Shown here piece by piece: positions 16,790 to 25,734 of a stretch of 64,000 nt of DNA. Origin of the DNA: an uncultured bacterium (GTDB lineage Bacteria; Planctomycetota; UBA1135); NCBI GenBank assembly GCA_937919925.1, contig CALFOT010000110.1:1-64000 (forward strand). The letters run 5' to 3'. The translations under genes and the position numbers were made by a program. The notes beneath the pieces are model-generated. The model saw only the letters and a list, made by a program, of their open reading frames with translations. It did no database searches and was not told the origin of the DNA. Position 1 is the first letter of the stretch, and the number at the start of each line of letters is the position of its first letter.

Positions 16790-18510
16790 GTTCTCAGATG
16801 GCGAAGAAATCCATTGCGCAATCCAATCTCTCGCTGCTGCTGGTTTTTCTGTTGCTGATTCCTGCAGTCGCGCTGTTGAGCCAATTGCGTTGGCGCTGGG
16901 ACCTCACTGCGGAGCGCGCTTATTCCTTGTCACCGGCCACCTTGCATAGTTTGCAACAGCTAGATGATCGCCTACAAATCAAGCTGTATTTTAATCGTGA
17001 TATTGAAGGTGCAGAAGCTTTGTTGCCGGCACGCTTGGTGATTGAAGATTTGCTTGCGGAAATTGAGCGTAAAGGGGCACCATGGGTTTCTGTAGAAACC
17101 GTCGATCCCACCACTGATTTAGCAGCACAACGCGATGCCGAACACGTCGGCGTGGAGCCGCTGCCAGTCACGGCGCAAAATGTCGGCGGTGTCAGCGTAG
17201 ACTTGCTTTATCAGGGCTTGGAATTGCGTTATCAGGATCGCTCGGAAGTGATTCCTTTTGTCACGCCGGATGAGTTTGAGTTCGCATTTACAGTGCGTTT
17301 GGCGGATTTACAGCGTGAGCAACGGCCGGTCATCGGCATGGTTTCGGATGAACCTTTGTTGCCTCCGCAAATGCCTGGGCTACCACGGCAAGTGCCGCCG
17401 GGCCGCATTTATGAGCAGTTGCGCGTTACTTTGGGGCAGCGTTATGCGGTACGCGATATCGATCTAGCAGCAGCCGACGCCATCGCCGCTGACATCGTCG
17501 CCATCATCGTGGCTTGCCCCAGCGCGCTTGCCGCAGACAAGTTGGTTGTTCTCGATCGTTACCTCGCAGAAGGCGGGCACTTATTGGTGCTGCAAGATGG
17601 CGATGTGGTGGATCAGAATCAATTGAAGAGTGAACTGCGCCCAACCGGTTTAGAGGAGTGGCTGGCAGCTTATGGTATTACTGTGGGCAGCGCTTATGTT
17701 TACGATGAAGAGGCCGTGCAGGTGCAGACCAGTGTGCAAACCGTCCATACCACGAGCGGCCCCAAAGTGGTGCCCGTGAAAATGCCGTATGGCTTTGGCA
17801 TCTTAGCTTCTGGCGATAGCCTCGCGGCGGATCATTTAGTCACCTCGGGGCTGTCTCAAGTGGCGCTGTTTTGGGCCCACCCTTTGCAGGTGGGTGTGTT
17901 GCCAACTGGCCTGAAAGCGGAAACCTTGGTGCAGAGTAGTGCCCAAGCGTGGTTGCTGCCGAACACTTTGTCCTTGGCGATGGATGGCGACAACGTGCGT
18001 GCGCTGCGTGCTGCAGCGATCGCTTCCGCGCCGCCGCAACCCTATACCTTGGCTACAGCATTTACTGGCACCTTTCAGCCGCTGTTCCCACACACGAATC
18101 TTGTGGCGTCGCCGGGGGCAATGGTGGTGATTGCCAACTCCGAGTTGTTTCACAATTCAACTTTGGGGGTGGAGGCCAGCGGCAATAGCGAATTTGCGGC
18201 TAACTTGGTCGATTGGCTTGCTCAAGATGGCGCGTTAATTGAGTTGCGTTCCCGCGGTAAGAAAAATCGCCCCATCACTGATTTTGGACGCACTTACGTG
18301 GAGGAACATGGTGGCTGGATGGAGGGCAACGATCTCCACAATGAAGAACTGGACCGTGCCGCCCAGGATGATCGGCGCACACGTCGGCGGTGGATTTCTT
18401 GGGGCAATGTGGTCATTCCGCCATTCTTGGTGTTGCTGTTCGGTTTGCTCCACCGCACTTGGTTTGGCCGCCGCGCCCGCCAGCCCTTTCAACCCAGAGC
18501 CACCTCATGA
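16786..18510 (+). CDS. GldG-family ABC-associated membrane protein
   Basis: The ORF track start at 16747 lies inside the permease gene. ATG 16786 forms an ATGA overlap and gives 574 aa. One membrane segment follows the N-terminus (LSLLLVFLLLIPAVALL), then WDLTAERAYSLSPATL, typical of GldG/DUF4350-type proteins. A large extracytoplasmic domain of the IFT52/GldG type follows. A second membrane segment lies near the C-terminus (VVIPPFLVLLFGLLH). The family is tied to gliding in Bacteroidetes but is widespread in non-gliders, where its role is unknown. Confidence 0.85.
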   Translation: MSSQMAKKSIAQSNLSLLLVFLLLIPAVALLSQLRWRWDLTAERAYSLSPATLHSLQQLDDRLQIKLYFNRDIEGAEALLPARLVIEDLLAEIERKGAPWVSVETVDPTTDLAAQRDAEHVGVEPLPVTAQNVGGVSVDLLYQGLELRYQDRSEVIPFVTPDEFEFAFTVRLADLQREQRPVIGMVSDEPLLPPQMPGLPRQVPPGRIYEQLRVTLGQRYAVRDIDLAAADAIAADIVAIIVACPSALAADKLVVLDRYLAEGGHLLVLQDGDVVDQNQLKSELRPTGLEEWLAAYGITVGSAYVYDEEAVQVQTSVQTVHTTSGPKVVPVKMPYGFGILASGDSLAADHLVTSGLSQVALFWAHPLQVGVLPTGLKAETLVQSSAQAWLLPNTLSLAMDGDNVRALRAAAIASAPPQPYTLATAFTGTFQPLFPHTNLVASPGAMVVIANSELFHNSTLGVEASGNSEFAANLVDWLAQDGALIELRSRGKKNRPITDFGRTYVEEHGGWMEGNDLHNEELDRAAQDDRRTRRRWISWGNVVIPPFLVLLFGLLHRTWFGRRARQPFQPRATS

Positions 18511-19514
18511 GTGCTAGAAATCGGGTTTTGTTGCTTTGCACAGTGGCTGTTTGGGCGGTTTTTCTGCTGGTTACCAAGCCGTGGCGCGGAGATGCACATC
18601 AACGCACTGCTGCCCATGTAGGTTTGTTGTTTCCCAAACTGCAGTACCAAACCGAGGAGGTACGCAAGGTCGTGGTGCGAGACTCTGAGAATTCCGTCAC
18701 TTTAGTCTTTGATGACCAGCGCAACTGGATTGTGGAATCCAAACAGCACCCAATGGATAACGCACGCTTGGCGCGGCTTATCGCCAATCTCGCGGCGGTG
18801 GAAACGCTCGATGTGGTTTCGGTGAATGCCGACAAACATGAAGTTTATGGGGTCGCCGAAGGCCAAGGAACGCAAGTCCAAGTATTTGGCGCCAACGGGA
18901 TGCTGCTTGCAGATTGGATTGCCGGTAGTTTGCGCCATCAGGAAATTGAAGGCGGACAAAAACCAGTGCTTGAGTTTTATATGCGCGATGGCCGTTCCGA
19001 TGTTGTTTACTTGAGCGGCAGTGCCATCCACCCGTCGGTAGATGCTGCGGTATGGTGCTATACCAGCTTTCTAAAGCAAGTCGATGACACGCGCGTCAAG
19101 TGGGTAGAGCGCACTGATTTTGCCACCGGACAAAGTTGGCGGATTGAGCGAGTTCCCGCTGCGGATGGCACTGCCACGGTAACAGGAGAATGGCAACTCA
19201 CCGCGCCTACGGCACAACCAGCTCTCAGTTACGCCGGCGATTCTTTGGCTTTTTCGCTAACCGGATTACATGCACAGGATGTGGTGAGCCAAACGAACCC
19301 GGACGGTGCCGACGACGCCCGTTATGGCTTCCCGCTGGATCGTTTTGTGGTAGGCATCGACGATCAGACCTTCGAGTTTGAACTGGGCAAGCCAGCGCCA
19401 GCACCCGGCCAGCGCTACTTGCGGATCCGTGGTTTTCCGTTCATTTATACGCTCGGCGATTATGAAGTGAGCCAGCTTCGCCAGCCGCTCGAGCGCATGC
19501 TCAGCCAAGACTAA
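18507..19514 (+). CDS. DUF4340 domain protein of the Gld-type ABC operon
   Basis: ATG 18507 overlaps the previous stop as ATGA and opens MSARNRVLLLCTVAVWAVFLL, a single N-terminal anchor, giving 335 aa. The rest is a beta-rich extracytoplasmic domain of the DUF4340 type (VRKVVVRDSENSVTLVFDD, then WIVESKQHPMDNARLARLI). DUF4340 proteins commonly follow GldG homologues. Function is not known; it probably works with the ABC complex on the periplasmic side. Confidence 0.8.
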   Translation: MSARNRVLLLCTVAVWAVFLLVTKPWRGDAHQRTAAHVGLLFPKLQYQTEEVRKVVVRDSENSVTLVFDDQRNWIVESKQHPMDNARLARLIANLAAVETLDVVSVNADKHEVYGVAEGQGTQVQVFGANGMLLADWIAGSLRHQEIEGGQKPVLEFYMRDGRSDVVYLSGSAIHPSVDAAVWCYTSFLKQVDDTRVKWVERTDFATGQSWRIERVPAADGTATVTGEWQLTAPTAQPALSYAGDSLAFSLTGLHAQDVVSQTNPDGADDARYGFPLDRFVVGIDDQTFEFELGKPAPAPGQRYLRIRGFPFIYTLGDYEVSQLRQPLERMLSQD

Positions 19515-19522
19515 ACCACGCT

Positions 19523-20125
19523 ATGAATCGCGCCGCAGATCCCTATTTCCTGGCCGGCCTAGCGGCGGTGCTGTTCATTTTTTTGACTTGCACTTTCGTC
19601 GGCTTAAGCCTGTTCCGAAGTGGGGTTGCGCGCCGTCATCTTATGCGCTGGCAATCCTTTGCCCTGTTCCTGCAAGTGATCTTTCTGGCGTGGCTGGTGT
19701 TCACGTTGTGGGGGCAAATCGATGCTATGCGTCATCTCCCCGAGCCGCGGCTGGCCGAACTAGAACTGTGGACTCGTCGCACTATGTCGGTGTTGTTGGT
19801 GGGCATATCGACTGTTTTTGCAAGCCTGCTTACCACCTTTGGTTGGGTGCGGGCGGGCGTCGTTGGCAATGCTATGCGCTCGATTCTGTGGGCCATTCCG
19901 GCCGTCAAAGTAGTGGTTTCCGCAGTCCTGGTTTCGGGCTTGCTGTACCGCGCGGGGCTCAAGCCAGGCGTAGAAGAATCGATCGCCGTGGGTGCGTTGC
20001 CCGCCGCAGCCAACGCGATTTTGCAACCGTTAGAGTCGGTTGCCACACTGTGGGTGCCGATTTGCCTCGGTATGTTGCTGGTGAGTGTTGTGATTAGCAT
20101 CGGCAAACGCGATTCTTCGCAATAA
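19523..20125 (+). CDS. Unrecognised membrane protein at the end of the Gld-type operon
   Basis: 200 aa with about four predicted membrane helices (near 8-30, 42-65, 92-115 and 170-193). I do not recognise a family. Topology and size are loosely like small inner-membrane channel or MotA/ExbB-type proteins, but I see no diagnostic motif. It starts 8 nt after the DUF4340 stop, so it is very likely co-transcribed and may be an added component of the ABC complex. Confidence 0.6.
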   Translation: MNRAADPYFLAGLAAVLFIFLTCTFVGLSLFRSGVARRHLMRWQSFALFLQVIFLAWLVFTLWGQIDAMRHLPEPRLAELELWTRRTMSVLLVGISTVFASLLTTFGWVRAGVVGNAMRSILWAIPAVKVVVSAVLVSGLLYRAGLKPGVEESIAVGALPAAANAILQPLESVATLWVPICLGMLLVSVVISIGKRDSSQ

Positions 20126-20175
20126 CCCCGAGTTTTTCAAAACCAACCCACTAGCATCGGCACGGTGGAGGGCGC

Positions 20176-20181
20176 TACAAT
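20176..20181 (+). promoter_or_regulatory. -10 box of guaB, apparently leaderless
   Basis: TACAAT ends 5 nt before the guaB ATG at 20187. There is no Shine-Dalgarno in between. Transcription would start at or right beside the start codon. No clear -35 hexamer. Confidence 0.4.
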
Positions 20182-20186
20182 GGCTT

Positions 20187-21632
20187 ATGGACCTTCCACT
20201 GGCACTCACATTTGATGACGTCCTTCTGGTACCCCAGGAGTCTGATGTCCTGCCCACCGAGGTAACGACGCGCACGCGCTTTTCGCGGAATGTGCCGCTG
20301 ATGATTCCGGTGACCTCTGCGGCCATGGATACTGTTACGGAATCGCGTCTTGCGATTGCTCTGGCACAACAGGGTGGCATCGGCATCATTCACCGCAATC
20401 TTTCGATTGATAATCAAGTGCGTGAAGTGGATATTGTCAAGCGCAGCGCCCACGGCATCATTCACGATCCGCTCACTTTGGAGCCCGATGATTCCGTTGG
20501 AACGGCGCGCCAGCTGATGGCCGCGCACAACATTTCCGGTTTGCCGGTAGTGGATGATGGCCGGGTGGTTGGTATTTTGACGCGCCGCGATTTGAAGTAC
20601 CAGGGTGGCGATGGGCAGTTGGTGCACGAAGTGATGTCGAAAAATTTGGTCACTGCACCGCCGAATACCGATTTAGATACAGCTAAATCCATTCTCTACA
20701 AAGCCAAGGTCGAAAAGTTAATCCTCACCAATCGCGACGGCAGTTTGGCTGGTTTGATCACCATGCGCGATATTCGTTTGTCGCGCGAGTTCCCGGAAGC
20801 TGCCAAAGACGCCATGGGTTGTTTGCTGGCCGGTGCTGCTATTGGCGTCCATGATTATGATCGCGCGGAAGCACTGGTCTCTGCGGGAGTAGATGTACTG
20901 GTGGTGGATACGGCACATGGCCATAGTGCCAACGTGATGGACACGGTGCGGGAGTTGAAGAAGCGCGATTTGGTAGATGTGGTCGCGGGCAACATCGCCA
21001 CCCAGGAGGCAGCTGAAGCGCTCATCGAAGCTGGCGTGGACGGCGTCAAAGTTGGCATTGGCCCTGGCTCCATTTGCACCACCCGCGTGGTTGCCGGCGT
21101 GGGCGTGCCCCAGTTCAGTGCGATTTATCAAGTGAGCCAAGTCTGTGCATCGGCGGATATTCCGGTCATCGCGGATGGTGGTATTCGGCATTCTGGAGAT
21201 GCCGTCAAAGCCTTGGGGGCGGGTGCAGAAAGTATTATGCTGGGCTCCTTGTTCGCTGGCGTAGATGAATCTCCAGGCGAGATTTTCCTGTATCAAGGCC
21301 GCAGTTTTAAAGCGGTGCGCGGTATGGGTTCTTTGTCGGCCATGGTTGACGGCGGCAAAGCCCGTTACGGCCAAGCCAATGTGAATGAGCAACAGAAGCT
21401 GGTGCCAGAAGGAATCGAAGGAATGGTGCCGCACCGGGGGCCACTGGCACCTTTTGTTTATCAGTTTGTCGGCGGCATTCGCGCTGGCCTTGGTTACATC
21501 GGCGCCGAGGATCTGGAAATCTTCCGCGCACGTGCGCGTTTTGTGCGCATCACCGGCGCGGGCGTGCAGGAGAGTCATCCTCACGACGTACGTGTCACCA
21601 AAGAAGCGCCAAACTACTGGCAAGGCATTTAA
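20187..21632 (+). CDS. guaB: Inosine-5'-monophosphate dehydrogenase
   Basis: 481 aa. It oxidises IMP to XMP with NAD+, the committed step to [20 protein letters not shown] at the start and [11 protein letters not shown] (catalytic Cys loop, near 290) are diagnostic. Two CBS domains are inserted around residues 90-200 (for example [10 protein letters not shown] and [10 protein letters not shown]). Length is standard. guaA follows 25 bp later, so the two GMP steps are one operon. Confidence 0.97.
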   Translation: MDLPLALTFDDVLLVPQESDVLPTEVTTRTRFSRNVPLMIPVTSAAMDTVTESRLAIALAQQGGIGIIHRNLSIDNQVREVDIVKRSAHGIIHDPLTLEPDDSVGTARQLMAAHNISGLPVVDDGRVVGILTRRDLKYQGGDGQLVHEVMSKNLVTAPPNTDLDTAKSILYKAKVEKLILTNRDGSLAGLITMRDIRLSREFPEAAKDAMGCLLAGAAIGVHDYDRAEALVSAGVDVLVVDTAHGHSANVMDTVRELKKRDLVDVVAGNIATQEAAEALIEAGVDGVKVGIGPGSICTTRVVAGVGVPQFSAIYQVSQVCASADIPVIADGGIRHSGDAVKALGAGAESIMLGSLFAGVDESPGEIFLYQGRSFKAVRGMGSLSAMVDGGKARYGQANVNEQQKLVPEGIEGMVPHRGPLAPFVYQFVGGIRAGLGYIGAEDLEIFRARARFVRITGAGVQESHPHDVRVTKEAPNYWQGI

Positions 21633-21657
21633 TTTTTTGGCTACTAAAACCATTCTT

Positions 21658-23199
21658 ATGCATGAACGCATCCTCATCGTCGACTTCGGGTCGCAATACA
21701 CGCAACTCATCGCCCGCCGGGTGCGTGAGCATCAGGTTTTCTCCGAAGTGGTACCCCCGCATAAAGCTCTGGCGTCTTGTCAGGGAGTAGATTTAAAGGG
21801 CATCATTCTGTCCGGCGGACCAGCCTCTGCTTACGCTGCGGGGGCACCTACCTTGCCAGTGGAGATTCTTCAGGCTGGTGTACCAATCTTGGGCATTTGC
21901 TACGGCATGCAGTGGATATGTGAAAATCTTGGCGGCAAAGTGGTGCCCGGAAAATCACGCGAATACGGCTTTACTCGTTTGGTGGTAGATGGTCAGTCTC
22001 CGCTTTTTGAAGGGGTTGCCGCAGATACTGTGGTGTGGATGAGCCACGGCGATCACGTCGAAAAGTTGCCGGCAGGTTTTACTAATTTGGCGCATAGTGC
22101 CGATTGCCCGGAAGGCGCCATCGGCCATGCGGAAGCACAGATTTACGCTCTGCAGTTTCATCCCGAGGTCGGGCATACCCAAGAGGGTGAGCGTATGCTC
22201 GAGAACTTTTTGAAAAAAATCTGTGCGTGTCATGGAGATTGGACGCCGCGTGATTTAGCCGAGGAATTGATTGAGCGCGTGCGCGAGCAAGTTGGTGAAC
22301 ACGGTGAAATCGTGCTCGGTTTATCCGGTGGTGTGGATAGTTCGGTGGTGGGCGCTATTTGTCAGCGCGCAGTCGGCAAACGTTGTCATGCCATTTTTGT
22401 CGATAATGGTCTGCTGCGCGCAGGCGAACGCGATTTGGTGGACGCCGCGTTTCGCCAACACTTTGAGCTCGATTTGACCACGATTGACGCCGAACAGCGT
22501 TTTCTAAATAAGTTGGCGGGCGTCACCGATCCAGAAACCAAGCGCAAAGTAATCGGCTATGAGTTTGTTGAAATTTTTCGCGAACAAGCGCAACGCTTTC
22601 AAAACGCAAACTTCCTCGGACAGGGCACACTTTACCCCGATGTGATTGAATCGGTTGCCGCCCATGGTGGGCCGACGGCGGTCATCAAATCCCACCACAA
22701 CGTGGGTGGATTACCGGATGATCTGGAAATGGAATTGGTCGAACCGCTGCGCTTGTTGTTCAAGGATGAGGTCCGCGAACTGGGTCGCATTTTGGGTTTG
22801 CCCGAAGCGATGGTGGCGCGTCAGCCTTTCCCAGGACCGGGGCTGGCGGTGCGCTGTGTGGGGGAGTGCACACCCAAGCGAATCCAAATGTTGCGCGAAG
22901 CGGATCGCGTGGTGCGCGAAGAGTTTGAAGCGCGCGAGGAACATCTCGGGGTTTGGCAGTATTTTGCGGTTTTGACCGGGGCGCAGTCCGTCGGCGTGAT
23001 GGGTGATCAACGTACCTATGAAGAGGCCTGTGCTATTCGCGCTGTGCAATCCAACGATGGCATGACCGCCGATTGGGTGTACCCCAGCCGGGATTGTTTG
23101 CAGGCCATCTCCACTCGCATCATTAACTCTGCTCCGGGCATTAACCGCGTGGTGTTGGATATTACCTCCAAACCACCGGGCACGATTGAGTGGGAATAG
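21658..23199 (+). CDS. guaA: GMP synthase (glutamine-hydrolysing)
   Basis: The ORF track start (21385) lies inside guaB. ATG 21658 opens MHERILIVDFGSQYTQLIARR, the family's exact N-terminus, giving 513 aa. The class I amidotransferase domain has GICYGMQ (catalytic Cys near 81) and LQFHPEV. The ATP pyrophosphatase loop LSGGVDSSV is near 221. The protein ends GTIEWE, the conserved C-terminus of the dimerisation domain. It converts XMP to GMP, directly after guaB. Confidence 0.97.
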   Translation: MHERILIVDFGSQYTQLIARRVREHQVFSEVVPPHKALASCQGVDLKGIILSGGPASAYAAGAPTLPVEILQAGVPILGICYGMQWICENLGGKVVPGKSREYGFTRLVVDGQSPLFEGVAADTVVWMSHGDHVEKLPAGFTNLAHSADCPEGAIGHAEAQIYALQFHPEVGHTQEGERMLENFLKKICACHGDWTPRDLAEELIERVREQVGEHGEIVLGLSGGVDSSVVGAICQRAVGKRCHAIFVDNGLLRAGERDLVDAAFRQHFELDLTTIDAEQRFLNKLAGVTDPETKRKVIGYEFVEIFREQAQRFQNANFLGQGTLYPDVIESVAAHGGPTAVIKSHHNVGGLPDDLEMELVEPLRLLFKDEVRELGRILGLPEAMVARQPFPGPGLAVRCVGECTPKRIQMLREADRVVREEFEAREEHLGVWQYFAVLTGAQSVGVMGDQRTYEEACAIRAVQSNDGMTADWVYPSRDCLQAISTRIINSAPGINRVVLDITSKPPGTIEWE

Positions 23200-23315
23200 G
23201 CGATTTTTTTTGGCTTACGGAGTGAAAATTCTCTGGTATATTCGGGGGACCTTTGTGTCTCCGCTTTGCTGCTTGGCCTTGCGGATTCCCCTTTCCCTGA
23301 ATTAGGAGATTTCTC
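23200..23315 (+). promoter_or_regulatory. Promoter and strong ribosome site of the secreted lectin-like gene
   Basis: TATATT (in GGTATATTCGG) lies about 80 nt before the ATG, and AGGAG at 23304-23308 is 7 nt before it, one of the best Shine-Dalgarno sites in the window. A TTACGG hexamer 16 nt upstream of TATATT is a possible -35. The long leader and good site contrast with the leaderless pattern of other genes and suggest high expression. Confidence 0.35.
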
Positions 23316-24323
23316 ATGTTGTTCACTGCAGTTCTTGCACTTGCGCCATTCGCCGCGCAGTACCCCATCGACATCACCATGCAGCTGGGCTTTCAGCCTA
23401 AGGCCAGCCGTGTCGGCACCAGTAATTCCAGTCGCGCGGCCGCTGGTTGCGACGATTTCAACCGCGCCAATAACGCCTCGATGGGGCCAGATTGGACCGA
23501 GCAAACGGGTGATATTGAGGTCTTCAATAATCAAGGTCACGGTCTGGTTAACTTTTCCTTAATGACACATAACCCTACCAGTGGTGGTTACATTGGCTCC
23601 ACCGTAAGCACTCGCTTTGATCACGGCGGCGGTTTGAATTATGTTGCCACGGTTGCTGGCTACGCAAATCTCTCCGACTGCATCTTTGTGAAAATCCAAG
23701 ACAACAACATTGATGGTCTTTACGATCGCGTGTTCTTCTATCGCGGCAACAGCGGCGGTAGTTGGGGACAACCGAATTACTACTTTGATCTTGCCACCCC
23801 AACCGTCAGCGGCACGATGACCATGTCTTTCGATGCCACCGGTGACATTGCTTACTTGGATGTCGACAATGATGCTAGTGGTCTGGTGGAATCTTTTGCT
23901 TCGTCTGGATTGCTCGCTGTGGCTGGCGTCATGGGCACTGGCTACGGAATCGGCACCTACGGCCCGGCTTTGTTTGATGATGTCTCCATCAACGGCGGCT
24001 GTGGTGGTAGCGGGCTTGCTTACGCAATCACCGGCCTCGTTGGTGGCGGCACGGCAACCTTGACGGTCTCTGGTGCCACTGTTGGCGGCGGCGTTCTCAT
24101 TGGTTACTCCTTGACTGGCGCAGGTCCTACCAACACTCCATTCGGTCCTGTTGATATGAGCAGTCCCATCACCCAGTTGCCAGTTTTGACTGCCAACGCT
24201 GCTGGTGTTGCATCCATGACCACGGGCGTTCCAGGACGCGCAACGGGTCACACGGTTTACACCCAGGCAGCGGATTTGAGCACCAGCGCGCTCACCAACT
24301 CGCTGGCCGAAGTGGTTCTCTAA
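23316..24323 (+). CDS. Secreted protein with laminin-G/lectin-like domain
   Basis: 335 aa. The N-terminus (LFTAVLALAPFAAQ) is signal-like. From residue 45, CDDFNRANNASMGPDWTEQ begins a jelly-roll (LamG/concanavalin-like) domain, ending near 230 with LFDDVSING. A Gly/Thr-rich beta domain follows (GGGTATLTVSGATVGGG). No catalytic residues are evident, so carbohydrate or surface binding is a guess. It has a strong ribosome site and its own terminator, so it is a single-gene unit. Confidence 0.7.
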   Translation: MLFTAVLALAPFAAQYPIDITMQLGFQPKASRVGTSNSSRAAAGCDDFNRANNASMGPDWTEQTGDIEVFNNQGHGLVNFSLMTHNPTSGGYIGSTVSTRFDHGGGLNYVATVAGYANLSDCIFVKIQDNNIDGLYDRVFFYRGNSGGSWGQPNYYFDLATPTVSGTMTMSFDATGDIAYLDVDNDASGLVESFASSGLLAVAGVMGTGYGIGTYGPALFDDVSINGGCGGSGLAYAITGLVGGGTATLTVSGATVGGGVLIGYSLTGAGPTNTPFGPVDMSSPITQLPVLTANAAGVASMTTGVPGRATGHTVYTQAADLSTSALTNSLAEVVL

Positions 24324-24344
24324 AAGGTATCTTGCCTTTGCCTA

Positions 24345-24378
24345 GCGGCCTCCCACGTTTGTGGGGGGTCGCTTTTTT
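24345..24378 (+). terminator. Intrinsic terminator after the secreted lectin-like gene
   Basis: GCGGCCTCCCA (24345-24355) pairs with TGGGGGGTCGC (24362-24372) over 11 positions, including two G-T wobbles, with a 6-nt loop, followed by six T residues. It lies 21 bp after the stop codon. Confidence 0.85.
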
Positions 24379-24441
24379 ATTGATCCGCACGGAAAATGCC
24401 TGGCTGGAGGCACACTTTGCAATGCGTTAAGATGCGTGGGC

Positions 24442-24987
24442 ATGGAAACCAACCTTACCGCGCTCGGAGCCTTCTGCCTGCTACTTGCAGGCATGTTTCA
24501 GCTCTCTTCGGTCGGTCGTGATAGTGCAAAATATCGTCTGGTACTGTTGCTCGGCGCGCAAATGACCTCCCTTGCACCGCTGCGTGGCGCCATGCAATCG
24601 AAAGCTCGCGCCCAAGTGGCCGCCATTTTGTGGGTGGTCGGCTCGGCCACCATCGTGGTTGGAGAAATTTTTCACGTCGGCATTTCCACCGTGTTTTTTT
24701 ATTCCATCCTCGGCGGCATGACTGGCTTATCGGTCTTCCTCATTGTGTTGCAAGCCGGATACGTGGAAAACGCCATGCGTCGTTATTTGTTGACCCACCT
24801 GCGGGAGTTCGCGTTTAGCTTTGAAGACAACTTGGCGCTCACTCGCGAGATTGGCGATTTGTTTGGCTTACCCAGTGCACACGAAGACACTCTGGAAAGT
24901 TATGTGCGCAAACTGCGGGAACGGCTCGGCCTGAAGGAGCCACAATCGAAACTATTTGGCCGACGCGCTCCGCACGCCCGCGTTTAA
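24442..24987 (+). CDS. Unrecognised small membrane protein with cytoplasmic tail
   Basis: The track start at 24361 overlaps the terminator; ATG 24442 (METNLTALG) is preferred, 8 nt after a TAAGAT -10-like box, giving 181 aa. There are about three membrane segments (near 9-26, 65-85 and 90-115) and a charged C-terminal tail of about 60 residues (LTREIGDLFGLPSAHEDTLESY). I recognise no family. Confidence 0.6.
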   Translation: METNLTALGAFCLLLAGMFQLSSVGRDSAKYRLVLLLGAQMTSLAPLRGAMQSKARAQVAAILWVVGSATIVVGEIFHVGISTVFFYSILGGMTGLSVFLIVLQAGYVENAMRRYLLTHLREFAFSFEDNLALTREIGDLFGLPSAHEDTLESYVRKLRERLGLKEPQSKLFGRRAPHARV

Positions 24988-25029
24988 ACTTGTGCATGTC
25001 CGAGCTGGCGCGCGCGCGTCATCCTAGGC

Positions 25030-25698
25030 GTGAACAATCCCAAGTGGTTACGTGCATGGACTCGCGCTTGGTTGCAGCCTGGCTGCTGCGTGTGTCACGC
25101 GGTGGAAGTCACTCTTGTGGAGGCAAGTCCAGGCTTGCTGTTGTGTGGTTCTTGCGCACAGGAATGGGGGCCTCTTGGTGGCGCTCAGGAAAAGTTTGGG
25201 CTGGATTCTCGTCAGGCGTTTTGGCTCTATGAAGGCAGTGTGCGGCGCCTGTTGGTGCAAGCCAAGGAAATGCCTCATAGTGCGCAAGCTTGGGCTTTGT
25301 TGCATGCCATGAAGTCTTCCATGCACCAGCTCACTATCCCCAAGGGTGTGCTGTGGACCACTCCACCGCCTTCTTGGAAACGCCGTTTACACGCTTGGTA
25401 TTTGCCGCAGTTTCTAGCTCTTGGGTTGGCCCAAAGTCAAGCACAGCCGCAGCGCCAGCTTCTGGTTCGTCGGCGCCGAGTCGGCGATCAGGCGGAATTG
25501 AATGGGGCTGCGCGGCGTGCCAATTTGCTGGAGGTCTTTGCGGGGCGGCGGGGGTTAAAAACAAACCAAGCACCCCAGCGCGTGATGTTGTTCGATGATG
25601 TGTCCACCACTGGAGCCACCATGGTGGAGGCGGCCCGGGCCTTGCGGGTGTTGGGGGTTCAAGAAGTGCATGGCTTGTGCGTGGCGGTGGTGCCTTAA
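25030..25698 (+). CDS. ComF-like phosphoribosyltransferase-fold protein
   Basis: 222 aa with a GTG start. An N-terminal zinc ribbon (CCVC near 19-22 and CGSC near 40) precedes a type I phosphoribosyltransferase fold with FDDVSTTGATMVEA, the PRPP-binding loop. This is the ComF/GntX arrangement. ComF is linked to DNA uptake in competent bacteria, but no other competence genes are in the window. It is 36 nt upstream of larC on the same strand. Confidence 0.82.
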   Translation: MNNPKWLRAWTRAWLQPGCCVCHAVEVTLVEASPGLLLCGSCAQEWGPLGGAQEKFGLDSRQAFWLYEGSVRRLLVQAKEMPHSAQAWALLHAMKSSMHQLTIPKGVLWTTPPPSWKRRLHAWYLPQFLALGLAQSQAQPQRQLLVRRRRVGDQAELNGAARRANLLEVFAGRRGLKTNQAPQRVMLFDDVSTTGATMVEAARALRVLGVQEVHGLCVAVVP

Positions 25699-25720
25699 AG
25701 TGCTCGGCAAGGCGGCTTGT

Positions 25721-25726
25721 TAGAAT
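25721..25726 (+). promoter_or_regulatory. -10 box upstream of larC
   Basis: TAGAAT at 25721-25726 ends 8 nt before the larC ATG, predicting an mRNA leader of 0-2 nt. No convincing -35. Transcription through from comF is also possible. Confidence 0.35.
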
Positions 25727-25734
25727 CCTGCTTG

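Noticed and set aside
20718-21710. 330-aa open frame on the minus strand across guaB and the start of guaA
   Set aside because: It is an antisense shadow of two fully recognisable genes; the translation has no family features and no ribosome site.
23559-24251. 230-aa minus-strand ORF opposite the secreted lectin-like gene
   Set aside because: The plus frame has a signal peptide, strong ribosome site and terminator; the antisense frame has none.
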